Assembly: GCA_900539505.1 (NCBI GenBank) | Contig: UQCL01000020.1 | Coordinates: forward strand, 1 to 30,157 | DNA length: 30,157 bases | Direction: 5' to 3' | Source: an uncultured Campylobacter sp. | GTDB lineage: Bacteria > Campylobacterota > Campylobacteria > Campylobacterales > Campylobacteraceae | In this document: positions 22,457-30,157 of the stretch, piece after piece | How positions within the stretch are numbered: the stretch's first letter is position 1 | Layout: each line of letters starts with the position of its first letter | Notes under the pieces: generated by a model | The model's database searches: none | Seen by the model: only the letters and a program-made list of their open reading frames with translations | Told to the model about the DNA's origin: nothing | Program-made: the position numbers and the translations under genes

Positions 22457-22491
22457 ATTTTATCTTATAACAATTTAATTTAAGATATAAT
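22457..22491. promoter_or_regulatory. Back-to-back divergent -10 boxes
   Basis: TAAGATATAAT (22481-22491, plus) and TAAGATAAAAT (22457-22467, minus) form a near-perfect 11-bp inverted repeat. Each carries a -10 hexamer for one of the divergent genes (22516 plus; 22432 minus). The two polymerases would compete for the site. Confidence 0.5.
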
Positions 22492-22515
22492 GCCGCAAAA
22501 ATCGAAGGAAACCCT

Positions 22516-23019
22516 ATGGATAAATCAAATTTTAAAGATAGGCTTTTAGAAATTATGTTTCATGTATCGCATAAACCCGTGCTTTTCCGTGATCTGCTCG
22601 AAGCCAACGCCGAGTTTAACGACGGAATGCTCGTCGATCCTTCGAAGCTAAATTTTAAATTTAACTACGGCAAATCCTACGTGATCTTTGCCTGCTTCGC
22701 ATTCGTCTGCGTTATGTTTCTGATAACGCTGACGCACGCGATGTTTGAAAAGATCGACTTTCACTTCTCCATTTTATTTACGATCATAGCGACGTCGGCG
22801 GTTTTTATCGGCTTTGATTGCTTCAAAGCGTGGGCTAGAAAAAAGCTGACCCACGAGCTCATCAAACGCGCATGGGCAAACCATTTCCTCTACTTTCCTT
22901 ACGAAAAATACAGCCGCATAGTCGAAAATATCTACAACGAAGCGCTCAAAAACGACATACCAAGGCGTGATCTGGAGCAATACGTGCTAAGCAAAATCGT
23001 AGAAGTCGGCGAAAAATAG
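22516..23019 (+). CDS. Hypothetical protein with two membrane helices
   Basis: This 167-residue protein has a soluble N-terminus (MDKSNFKDRLLEIMFHVSH, FRDLLEANAEFNDGML). Two membrane helices follow at about 54-77 (VIFACFAFVCVMFLITLTHA) and 84-103 (FSILFTIIATSAVFIGFDC), then a basic, helical cytoplasmic tail (WARKKLTHELIKRAWANHFL, EKYSRIVENIYNEALKN). ATG at 22516 has GAAGGAAA upstream and a TATAAT at 22486-22491. I recognise no family. It has host-like codon use and was probably always next to the transaminase. Confidence 0.8.
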   Translation: MDKSNFKDRLLEIMFHVSHKPVLFRDLLEANAEFNDGMLVDPSKLNFKFNYGKSYVIFACFAFVCVMFLITLTHAMFEKIDFHFSILFTIIATSAVFIGFDCFKAWARKKLTHELIKRAWANHFLYFPYEKYSRIVENIYNEALKNDIPRRDLEQYVLSKIVEVGEK

Positions 23020-23206
23020 TTTAAAATACCGCAAAATTCTATAACACAAAACAGCATTTCGACCCAAGCAAATTTTAAAATTTTATTGCGAAATATGCGG
23101 CACGTAGGCAAGACGTAAAAATTCCGGCTCGAAAAGCAAGCAGGTACGATGGATGAATTCCAAATTAAAATTCTATGGCGATACCGCAAAAACTGCGCCG
23201 TAAATT

Positions 23207-23294
23207 ACGATAGATAAATTTTAATTAAAGTCTATACTTTCCTGCGCGACATTTCGCTACGGCTAAATTTCACTTCATAAAATTTATCTATCGT
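23207..23294 (+). repeat. 17-bp perfect inverted repeat with 54-nt loop
   Basis: ACGATAGATAAATTTTA (23207-23223) and TAAAATTTATCTATCGT (23278-23294) are exact reverse complements. The 88-bp unit lies in the 411-bp gap between the membrane protein and the first binding protein. It could be a miniature mobile-element remnant, a long terminator or an mRNA structure. ATACCGCAAAA also occurs twice in the gap (about 23027 and 23181). No gene is supported in 23020-23430. Confidence 0.7.
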
Positions 23295-23430
23295 TTCTTA
23301 AATTCTAATCTCATTCACTTGCTGCCGATTTAGCAATCCGTATTATGTAATTGAAGTTATGTTTAACTATTTTAGGGTAAAATCACGCAATATCCAAGGG
23401 ATAATATTAAATTTAAGAAAAGGATAGTTT

Positions 23431-24240
23431 ATGAAGCTACTTTTTTGCATTATTTTTACGCTTTGCAGCGGTGTTTTTGCGGGCAGTTTGGAGCAGATCA
23501 GATCTGCTGGAGTCGTTAAAATCGGTGTTCGTGATGGTAGGCCACCTTTTAGTGATGAAAAAAGTGGTAATTTCGAAGGCTTTGAAATCAACCTTGCAGA
23601 TGCTATAGCTAAGAGCATATTCGGTGATAAGCGCGGTAGAGTCGAGTTCGTCCCTCTAAACGCCAGCGATAGGATCTCTGCATTACAAAATGACAAGGTA
23701 GATCTTGCAGTCGCGACCATCACGATAACGCAAGATAGAAAAAGGCAAATCGACTTTTCTTATCCATATTTTTCGATGAGTTTGGGAGTTTTGACACGTA
23801 AAAGCGACGGCATCAAAAGTATAGACGATCTTTCAAACAAAAAGGTCCTAGTAGAGGGTAGCGGGACTACGGCAGAAAATTTTTTGTATAAAAATAAAAT
23901 CCACAATCTAATCCATTGCTCCATTACTACCGAATGCTACGATATGCTTAAGCAAGGCAAAGCCGATGCGTACGTTAACGATAATCTCATCGTGCTAGCT
24001 TATTCCATTATCGACGACAATTTAGAAGTAGCAATCCAAAATCTAGGCAATCCAGAATTCTTAGGCATCGGAGTGCGCAAAGGCAATACCGAACTGCTTG
24101 ATCTGATAAATAAAGAGCTTGTTACACTTAGCAAGCAGGGATTTTTCGAGCGTTCTTATGATGAAACTTTCAAGCCATTTTATCAAGGCGCTGCAGATAA
24201 AAAATACTTCTTACTAGATGGGCTCTATGCCATATTTTAG
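23431..24240 (+). CDS. Amino-acid-type periplasmic binding protein, paralogue 1
   Basis: This 269-residue SBP_bac_3 family protein has a signal peptide (MKLLFCIIFTLCSGVFAG) without a convincing lipobox. Landmarks are SLEQIRSAGVVKIGVRDGRP, GFEINLADAIAK, VDLAVATITITQDRKRQIDF, YFSMSLGVLTRK, VLVEGSGTTAENF and DAYVNDNLIVLAY. Arg103 and Asp184 correspond to residues that in HisJ-type proteins hold the alpha-carboxylate and alpha-amino groups of an amino acid. Cys163 and Cys169 are conserved in all three paralogues and probably form a disulfide. The protein ends FLLDGLYAIF. ATG at 23431 has AAAAGGA; TAAAAT or TAATAT boxes lie upstream. First of three tandem paralogues with no transporter gene nearby. 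Confidence 0.93.
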   Translation: MKLLFCIIFTLCSGVFAGSLEQIRSAGVVKIGVRDGRPPFSDEKSGNFEGFEINLADAIAKSIFGDKRGRVEFVPLNASDRISALQNDKVDLAVATITITQDRKRQIDFSYPYFSMSLGVLTRKSDGIKSIDDLSNKKVLVEGSGTTAENFLYKNKIHNLIHCSITTECYDMLKQGKADAYVNDNLIVLAYSIIDDNLEVAIQNLGNPEFLGIGVRKGNTELLDLINKELVTLSKQGFFERSYDETFKPFYQGAADKKYFLLDGLYAIF

Positions 24241-24334
24241 GACGAAATTTAGCAGTGTTTTATCTAGCGACTTCGGCTAAAACGTCATTTATGATAAGCG
24301 GATAATATGCAAAATCCAATTTTAAGGACATAAA

Positions 24335-25141
24335 ATGAAACTACTTTTTATAGCGGCTCTATTTTGTGCGGCGCTTTTTGCCGATAGCCTAGATCAAATC
24401 AGACAAAACGGCGTCATTCGCATCGGAGTGCGCGACGCCCATCCGCCGCTTTGCGAGTCTAATGGCGGCAAATTTGAAGGATTTGAAATCGATCTTGCAA
24501 ACGCGATCGCTAAAGAAATTTTCGGCAAAAAAGAGGGCAAAATCGAGTTCATCCCACTAAGCGTAAACGATAGAATTCCATTTTTAGAGGCAAATAAGCT
24601 TGATTTGGTGATCGGCCTATTTAGCATCACCAACGAACGAAAAAGAAAAATCGATTTCTCCCTCCCCTACCTCTCCGTAAATTTAGGCGTATTAACGCGC
24701 AAAGCCGACGCTTTTACCGATATCGCGCAGCTTCATGATAAAAAGATCGTATTCGAAGGCGACGCGACGGTAGCCGAGAAATTTTTCAAAACCAAGGGAT
24801 TTAAAAATTTAGGCCATTGCGCTTCGGCTAAGGAATGTTACGAAATAATTCGAAATGGCGATGCGGACGGCTATATAAACGACAATCTCATCGTGCTTGC
24901 ATATTCCGTCATCGATGATACTTTGGAAGTGCCGTTTAAAAACCTAGGTCCTAGCGATTTCATCGGCATCGGCGTGCAGAAAGACAACAAAGAACTACTT
25001 GATTTTGTCAATGCAGAGCTCATCAAGCTGAGCAAAGAGGGCTTTTTCAAAAAGGCCTACGAGCAGAGCTTTGATCCATTTTATCGCGGTACGGCAGATA
25101 AGAAATATTTTCTGCTAGATGGAATTTATAATATGCTCTAA
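24335..25141 (+). CDS. Amino-acid-type periplasmic binding protein, paralogue 2
   Basis: This 268-residue paralogue has signal peptide MKLLFIAALFCAALFA. It keeps the amino-acid anchoring Arg102 (SITNERKRKIDF) and Asp183 (YINDNLIVLAY) and the Cys162-Cys168 pair. It differs at the pocket: VIGLFSITN replaces the ATITIT of the other two copies, EGDATVAE replaces the GTT-type loop, and the first loop reads RDAHPPLCES with an extra Cys40. I infer changed ligand specificity. The last ~60 residues (NKELLDFVNAELIKLSKEGF, then ADKKYFLLDGIY) are close to paralogue 3. ATG at 24335 follows AAGGACATAAA, and TAATAT at about 24303 may be a -10. The 94-bp gap could allow a separate transcript. Confidence 0.93.
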   Translation: MKLLFIAALFCAALFADSLDQIRQNGVIRIGVRDAHPPLCESNGGKFEGFEIDLANAIAKEIFGKKEGKIEFIPLSVNDRIPFLEANKLDLVIGLFSITNERKRKIDFSLPYLSVNLGVLTRKADAFTDIAQLHDKKIVFEGDATVAEKFFKTKGFKNLGHCASAKECYEIIRNGDADGYINDNLIVLAYSVIDDTLEVPFKNLGPSDFIGIGVQKDNKELLDFVNAELIKLSKEGFFKKAYEQSFDPFYRGTADKKYFLLDGIYNML

Positions 25142-25195
25142 GGGCTTGCTTTAAATTTTGAGTCCGGCTTTTAGAATTTTAGCAAATAAAATTTC

Positions 25196-25214
25196 CCGCT
25201 TGGTTTGAAAGCGG
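25196..25214 (+). promoter_or_regulatory. Small hairpin before paralogue 3
   Basis: CCGCTT (25196-25201) pairs with AAGCGG (25209-25214) around a 7-nt loop, 27 bases before the ATG of the third binding protein. There is no T-tract; it may adjust expression between the tandem genes. Low confidence. Confidence 0.25.
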
Positions 25215-25241
25215 AAGAGAGATTAAATTTAAGGATTTGCC

Positions 25242-26045
25242 ATGAAATTGCTTCTTGCAATGTTGCTACCATTTATCGTTGCTTTTGCCGATAGTTTGGA
25301 ACAGATCAGATCAAAAGGCGTCGTTCGCATCGGCGTTTACGACGGACAGCCTCCTTTTAGTGAGCTAAACGATGGAACTTTTGAGGGTTTTGAAGTTACG
25401 ATGGCACAGGCCATAGCAAATGATCTTTTCGGCGAAAAAGGCGGCAGAATCGAACTTGTGCCGATGAAGGTCGAGGATAGAATTCCAGCATTAGTAAACA
25501 ACCGCGTAGATATCGTCATCGCTACGATTACCATTACGCCTGAACGCGCACAGCAGATCGATTTTTCAACACCGTATTTTTCGGTAAATCTTGGAGTTTT
25601 AACCCGCAAAGCCGATAGAATAAAATCCTTAGCCGATCTGCGAGAGAAAAGAATTTTGCTCGAAAGCGGCGGTACGGGCGAGGCATTTTTTAAACAAGAA
25701 GGCTTTGGAAATTTTACATTTTGTAAGATCGCCAGGGAGTGCTACCGCATGCTAAAAGACGGCGACGTGGACGCCTACGCGACCGATAATCTAATCGCAA
25801 TGGCATATCCGGTAGTCGATAGCGAGGTAGAAGTACCGCTTAAAACTCTAGGCAAGCCCGATTTCATGGGTATTGGCGTGCAGAAAGGTAATAAAGAGCT
25901 ACTAGACTTCGTCAATGCAGAGCTTATAAAGCTAAGCAAAGAGGGCTTTTTTGAAAAGGCATACGAAGGGACTTTTAATCCATTTTATCACGGCGCTGCG
26001 GATAAAAGATATTTCTTGCTAGATGGAATTTACAGCTTCTTGTAG
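25242..26045 (+). CDS. Amino-acid-type periplasmic binding protein, paralogue 3
   Basis: This 267-residue paralogue has signal peptide MKLLLAMLLPFIVAFA. It has the canonical pocket: VYDGQPPFSELND, IVIATITITPERAQQIDF (Arg102), LLESGGTGEAFF and DAYATDNLIAMAY (Asp182), with Cys161 and Cys167 conserved. The end is NKELLDFVNAELIKLSKEGF and then FFEKAYEGTFNPFYHGAADK, closest to paralogue 2, so these two may have arisen by the more recent duplication or exchanged 3' ends. ATG at 25242 has TTAAGGATTTGCC upstream. The ABC permease and ATPase it should feed are not in the window. Confidence 0.93.
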   Translation: MKLLLAMLLPFIVAFADSLEQIRSKGVVRIGVYDGQPPFSELNDGTFEGFEVTMAQAIANDLFGEKGGRIELVPMKVEDRIPALVNNRVDIVIATITITPERAQQIDFSTPYFSVNLGVLTRKADRIKSLADLREKRILLESGGTGEAFFKQEGFGNFTFCKIARECYRMLKDGDVDAYATDNLIAMAYPVVDSEVEVPLKTLGKPDFMGIGVQKGNKELLDFVNAELIKLSKEGFFEKAYEGTFNPFYHGAADKRYFLLDGIYSFL

Positions 26046-26069
26046 GATTTGCGGCTCATTTTAAAATTT

Positions 26070-26157
26070 ATCACGCAAGATTTATCGCGTAAATTCTATC
26101 TCCTGCTCGCTATACTTTAGCTCTTGCAGCAGGGATCACGTAAAATTTATCGCGCAA
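26070..26157 (+). repeat. Imperfect 23-bp direct repeat, 65 bp apart
   Basis: ATCACGCAAGATTTATCGCG plus TAA (26070-26092) and ATCACGTAAAATTTATCGCG plus CAA (26135-26157) match at 20 of 23 positions. They lie in the 501-bp gap before the autotransporter gene (26046-26546), which otherwise holds no supported gene. An open frame from 26387 is merely in front of the real start. Confidence 0.55.
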
Positions 26158-26468
26158 TATTACTCGTTTAAATTTTTCAAAAAAGCTTTTTCGCGGGCGA
26201 AACGGCATTTATATAAAATTCCACTCATTTAAAATTTATCCTGCATAAATTTTACCGCAGCTTGGAATTGCTAAAATAAATTTAGCTCAGATTTTCATTA
26301 TTTCAAATTTTACTCAGAATCTCTTTACTAGGATTTTTTTACCTCTTGCAATCCGCTCAAAATGCCCCCTAAAAAAGGGTTAAATTTTGCAGTCAAGAAT
26401 TTATTCTGCGCAAAGAGTAAATTTTTACTACTTAAAATTACAAACGCAGCCCCCCTCTTTTAAAAACC

Positions 26469-26514
26469 GATCAGTGATTTTCATATTGCAAACTGATCTA
26501 TTTTTATGTATAAT
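26469..26514 (+). promoter_or_regulatory. Autotransporter promoter with upstream inverted repeat
   Basis: TATAAT at 26509-26514 is preceded by TG (26507-26508) and lies 33 bases before the ATG. Just upstream, GATCAGT (26469-26475) and ACTGATC (26492-26498) are exact inverted repeats with a 16-bp gap, suited to a dimeric regulator at the -35 region. The promoter is well supported; the operator role is inferred. Confidence 0.5.
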
Positions 26515-26546
26515 CGCAAACTTTACGAATTTCAAAGGATCAATAT

Positions 26547-29500
26547 ATGAAAAAATCCATCTGCTCCTCTATGCTTAGCCTCGCAGCGGTGCTCGCACTA
26601 GCGCCCGCACAAGCGCTTTGCAATGCAGATTCTAATCCGCCGCTTATCCATACCCATAATAACCTCTATTCGGCTGGATTTAGCGGCAATACTAGCGGCA
26701 GCGGTAGCACCAGCCCAAATGGCAATATTACGACAATTACGGGCGTTGCAAGCGGCGGGACGAATTATTCCGGCAGCGTGATTTACGGCGGAGGAAGCGG
26801 CGATGGAATTGCGGGCTTTACCGAGTTAAATTATGCCTCCAACAATAGACTTACGATTAGAGGCGCAAACGCTTACGTGGGTATCGCAATAGGTGCCGAG
26901 GCCAAGGGGGTATCAGATAATTACGTGAGCTTGGAAAACGGCTCTAAGGTAAATTTGGTCGTGGGCGGGCAAGGCATAGCGGCATCTAAAACGGGCAACG
27001 AAGGTGAAGCGACGCGAAATCAGGTTTTTGTAAAATACGGCGCCGAAGTTACGGGAAATGCCGATAACTTCGGCGGCAGCTCAAATAGACATTATAATAT
27101 CATCGGCGGCAGAAGCGGAGCAGACAAAAAAGCCTCCTCTAATGCCGTAACGATAGACGGGGGTACTATCGGCAACGGCTCCGTTACAAATGTAATCGTA
27201 GGCGGCATAGTAAGCGGCGGCGGCGATGCCGTATCAAATAGAATAACTATAAAAGGCGGCACATTTAGAGGGAGCTTCGATATATTCGGCGCTCAATCCT
27301 CCACGGGAAAAAGCAGCTACAATAGCGTCAATATAACGGTGCCTTATTATGGCAGCACAAATACTATCACTCTAAATGGAAGCGGTAGAATTTGGGGCGC
27401 AGCGGGCGGAAGCGGAAACTCTAGCGCAAACTCCGTATCCATAAGCGCAAAGCTAAAAGCGCAAAATTACCAAGTAGTAGGCGGCCAAGCAAATAGCGCT
27501 AGCGTAATGAGCGCAAATCGCGTAGAGATCAATAACGACGATGCGATCGTAGGCAGTGTCACGGGCTCTTTGGGCGGCGCTTCAAGCTCGCGAAGCGTAG
27601 TCGATCTTTACAAAGGCACCGTAAAGGGCGATGTTGCAGCAGCAAGCGGCATCGTAGGCAAATCGGATGGCGATAGAGTTACTCTAGGAGCGTTCGATTC
27701 TAATAAAGGCGTGCACGTAGGCGGCAATGTCTATGGCGCACGCGCAGGAAGCGTCAAAAATGCGGTCGTTTATATCAATAAAGAAAGAACGACGATAGCA
27801 GGAGACGTCTTTGCGGGCTACGCTACAAGCGGCAGCGTCGAGAATAGCAACGTAAATTTTAGAGGCGGCACTATAAGCGGTACAATCTACGGCAGCAATA
27901 AGCCTACGGATAAAACTAATACCTTACATATAGAAAATTGGGTCGGCGGCGGCGTGAAAAAAGCCAAGGACATTAAAAATTTCGGCTCTATAAATTTTCA
28001 CGATCTATATTCCACTACCGAAGCCGATGCGCCTCTCACTCTAATCACTAGCGGCAATACAAATTTAAACGGCACAAAGATAGAGGGTATAAAATCAGAT
28101 CTGGGCGAAGGAAAGTACTATCTGATCCACAACTCTGGCGGCGGCACGATCACCAGAGCCGCACAAACCGTGCAAGATAATCAAATTTATACGATTACCG
28201 ACAAAGACCACTATCAAATCACCGGAACCACGATCGAGGTCGAAAACAATAAGAATTTAATTATGCAAAAGGGCACGCTAACTCGCTCTTGGATAGACCC
28301 CAACTTCGATCAAAGCGAGCTAATACAAAATCAAAATTCCAACAGGGCTGCGGGCGCTACTGAGCTATTCGGCAACAAAGGAAACACCGTAATAGTAAAG
28401 GAGGGCGCAGGCAATCTAGGCGGCAAAAACATAAGCTCGGGCAGAGACGATGCTACCGACGGAAGCAATAGCGTCCACGATAACTACGCCAAGATCAAGG
28501 GCGGAAGCAGCATAGGCGAGATTGATGGAGGATACTCAAATTCCGCTATCCCACAAGAAATTTATAATAACCATGTAACTTTCGAAGCAAGTGGAATAGA
28601 CGTGGGGTATGTAAATGCGGGCATCACTCATAGTAGTAGCGGCGGCGGAAACGTCCACGATAATAGCGTAACTACGAATGCTACGATAATCCGCAATAGC
28701 ATTTACGGCGGCAATACTAGCAACGGAGAAGCCAAATCCAATATCGTAACTATAAACAACGGCAGCGTAGGAGCAATGGCAGTGGGCGGCAAGGGAAACA
28801 GCGCGATTTCCAACACCATAACTCTCAACTCGGTAAACGTAGGCGGAAGCGTATATGGTGGAAAGGCTAGCGGCACCGCCTCCTCCAACACTGTAAATTT
28901 AAACGGCAACACGCAGATCGCCGGCAACGTCTACGCAGCGGAAGCCGCTAGTGGCAGCAACAACGTAGTAAATTTCAGAAGCGGCAGCGTAGCAGGCACG
29001 ATATACGGAGTATCTAGCGCAAACGCTAGCAATTCGGGCAATAGCCTAAATATCCTATCTTCAAACTCAGGCAATGGCCTAAATGCAGGGAATTTTGCAA
29101 ATTTCAATAAATTGGAATTTAACCTAGCCTCCCTTGGCGAGATTGAAAACGACGTTTCATCAAATGCTAAAAGAGCTTTAAGCTTGACGGGCTCCGGCAA
29201 TACCGATCTAAGCGGTACCGATATATTTGTAAACTCGGCAAGCGAATTTAACGCTTCAAACAATGCAAGCTATCCAGATGGCGATAATAAGAAATACACA
29301 CTTGCCTATAAAAGCGGAGGCGGTAAATTTACCGGATATAATCCACGCTTTAAAGACAAGGGCTACGTAACTCAAATAAATAAAAACTATGTCATAAAAG
29401 ATGCTAATACCTTTAGCAGAAACATAGGCGGTATGCATATAAGCGAGGATGAGAAGGAACTTTATATCCAAAAGCTTATTAAGACTAACGAGAGCATAAA

Positions 29501-30157
29501 TGGAGACTTTGATGCGGATGAGCTGCAGAAGTATCTTGGTGCCGGCGGTCTTAACGGAAATAACATAGATATAGGCAAAGTGGGGGAGGATAAGAATTTT
29601 AACGCTAGAAATATCAACGCAGCAGGCGCAAACAATACGTTAAATTTCATCAGCGGTCACAATGTAGGCGTAATAAGCGCAAGCGGTAGCGGTAACACCC
29701 TTAACATAGGAGCTAGCAATAGCTCTCCTACGGCAGTAAATTCCTTAAGCGCTAAAAATATTAGCGGTTTTGACAGGTTAAATTTTTTCCTTCCTAGCTC
29801 CATTAGAGCAGGCGATAACGTACTTACCCTAAGCGACCCTACTGCCAATACCGATCTAAGCAACGTAAGCAATATCACGGCTTATATAAGCGGAGTAAGC
29901 GGTCCGATTAATCCAAGCAGCGAGATTCATCTAATCAATAAGCAAGGAAGCGGAAGCCTTATAGCTCCTAACGCAGCCAATATGCATGCAACGCTAAATG
30001 TAGGGGTAAGTCTAAGCTATAACCCTAAAATTTATCAAAGCGGCAATTATCTAAATTTAGGATTTGATGCTTCCTCGGCTCCTAGCGCGCGCTTAAATTC
30101 TAATACCAAATCCTTCGCCGAAACCCGTGCTGCAAGCTTAGCCAGCCTAAAGAGCGG
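26547..30157 (+). CDS. Large autotransporter/adhesin passenger, 3' end beyond the window
   Basis: ATG at 26547 (AAAGGAT upstream) opens about 1,203 codons to the window end with no stop. A signal peptide (MKKSICSSMLSLAAVLALAP, then AQA) is followed by a Gly/Ser/Asn-rich passenger of repeating short strands, the look of a right-handed beta-helix. Recurrent motifs are GGSVYGGKASGTASSNTVNL, GNVYGARAGSVKNAVVYI, VNFRGGTISGTIYG and VNFRSGSVAGTIYG. Two long blocks (about 27710-27900 and 28830-29010) have the same order of motifs. The last residues, SFAETRAASLASLKS, match the linker that usually precedes a C-terminal autotransporter barrel, so translation probably continues about 300 residues further. 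Type V secretion would place the passenger on the cell surface. Long minus-strand open frames here are shadows. Only three Cys codons occur near the N-terminus. Confidence 0.88.
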   Translation, partial: MKKSICSSMLSLAAVLALAPAQALCNADSNPPLIHTHNNLYSAGFSGNTSGSGSTSPNGNITTITGVASGGTNYSGSVIYGGGSGDGIAGFTELNYASNNRLTIRGANAYVGIAIGAEAKGVSDNYVSLENGSKVNLVVGGQGIAASKTGNEGEATRNQVFVKYGAEVTGNADNFGGSSNRHYNIIGGRSGADKKASSNAVTIDGGTIGNGSVTNVIVGGIVSGGGDAVSNRITIKGGTFRGSFDIFGAQSSTGKSSYNSVNITVPYYGSTNTITLNGSGRIWGAAGGSGNSSANSVSISAKLKAQNYQVVGGQANSASVMSANRVEINNDDAIVGSVTGSLGGASSSRSVVDLYKGTVKGDVAAASGIVGKSDGDRVTLGAFDSNKGVHVGGNVYGARAGSVKNAVVYINKERTTIAGDVFAGYATSGSVENSNVNFRGGTISGTIYGSNKPTDKTNTLHIENWVGGGVKKAKDIKNFGSINFHDLYSTTEADAPLTLITSGNTNLNGTKIEGIKSDLGEGKYYLIHNSGGGTITRAAQTVQDNQIYTITDKDHYQITGTTIEVENNKNLIMQKGTLTRSWIDPNFDQSELIQNQNSNRAAGATELFGNKGNTVIVKEGAGNLGGKNISSGRDDATDGSNSVHDNYAKIKGGSSIGEIDGGYSNSAIPQEIYNNHVTFEASGIDVGYVNAGITHSSSGGGNVHDNSVTTNATIIRNSIYGGNTSNGEAKSNIVTINNGSVGAMAVGGKGNSAISNTITLNSVNVGGSVYGGKASGTASSNTVNLNGNTQIAGNVYAAEAASGSNNVVNFRSGSVAGTIYGVSSANASNSGNSLNILSSNSGNGLNAGNFANFNKLEFNLASLGEIENDVSSNAKRALSLTGSGNTDLSGTDIFVNSASEFNASNNASYPDGDNKKYTLAYKSGGGKFTGYNPRFKDKGYVTQINKNYVIKDANTFSRNIGGMHISEDEKELYIQKLIKTNESINGDFDADELQKYLGAGGLNGNNIDIGKVGEDKNFNARNINAAGANNTLNFISGHNVGVISASGSGNTLNIGASNSSPTAVNSLSAKNISGFDRLNFFLPSSIRAGDNVLTLSDPTANTDLSNVSNITAYISGVSGPINPSSEIHLINKQGSGSLIAPNAANMHATLNVGVSLSYNPKIYQSGNYLNLGFDASSAPSARLNSNTKSFAETRAASLASLKS

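Noticed and set aside
28703..29878. Series of minus-strand open frames under the autotransporter gene
   Set aside because: They are low-complexity hydrophobic shadows of the Gly/Ser/Asn-rich plus-strand frame, without binding sites.

Overview
The window looks like a chromosomal contig from a relatively GC-rich Campylobacter (oral C. gracilis / showae / rectus type). This genus call is inferred from style and gene content, not from a marker gene. The signs are an extreme abundance of AAATTT / AAAATTTT words, Campylobacter-type promoters with a clear TATAAT and no obvious -35, frequent GTG and TTG starts, and Epsilonproteobacteria-like families. These include PEB1-like solute-binding proteins, a CsgG/DUF4810/DUF799 lipoprotein operon, and a glycine/asparagine-rich autotransporter passenger. 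The first 49 bases are not genomic: they are an Illumina Nextera adapter with index, so the window starts at an untrimmed contig end.

Layout. 50-2423: a contig-end gene fragment, a leucine-rich-repeat gene broken by one in-frame TAG, and a probably exported PTP/DSP phosphatase. 2837-5169 (minus): a four-gene unit CsgG > DUF4810 > DUF799 > DIP1984. 5265-6997 (plus): an OmpR-type response regulator and histidine kinase, divergent from that unit. 6998-8223: gene-poor, repeat-rich DNA with one convincing 27-residue membrane protein. 8224-10447: a membrane protein, a TauE/SafE exporter and a frameshifted hypothetical gene. 11136-13736: a flotillin-like SPFH protein divergent from an orphan iron/cobalamin-type binding protein. 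14123-17799: an ICMT/PEMT-like membrane methyltransferase, a C40 (NlpC/P60) lipoprotein peptidase and a PIF1/RecD-like helicase.

17935-21485 is an AT-richer, minus-strand accessory island. It holds two tandem, decayed copies of a phage-type toxin C-terminal module (DUF3519/PBECR-like, tentative). These are followed upstream by a tight five-gene operon: frameshifted small protein > small protein > small protein > AbiEii-like nucleotidyltransferase > zeta-toxin-like kinase. Further upstream is one more small hypothetical gene with a nested leader ORF. The operon is the best candidate for an undescribed toxin-antitoxin or defence system in the window.

21554-30157 returns to host-like DNA: a D-amino-acid transaminase divergent from a small membrane protein, three tandem paralogous amino-acid-binding proteins without any permease, and the first ~1,200 codons of a large autotransporter. 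The autotransporter runs off the window end just where its barrel should start. No rRNA, tRNA, CRISPR array or insertion sequence was recognised. Several intergenic gaps carry imperfect direct repeats offset by about 60-65 bp, and there are two long perfect inverted repeats (16 and 17 bp).
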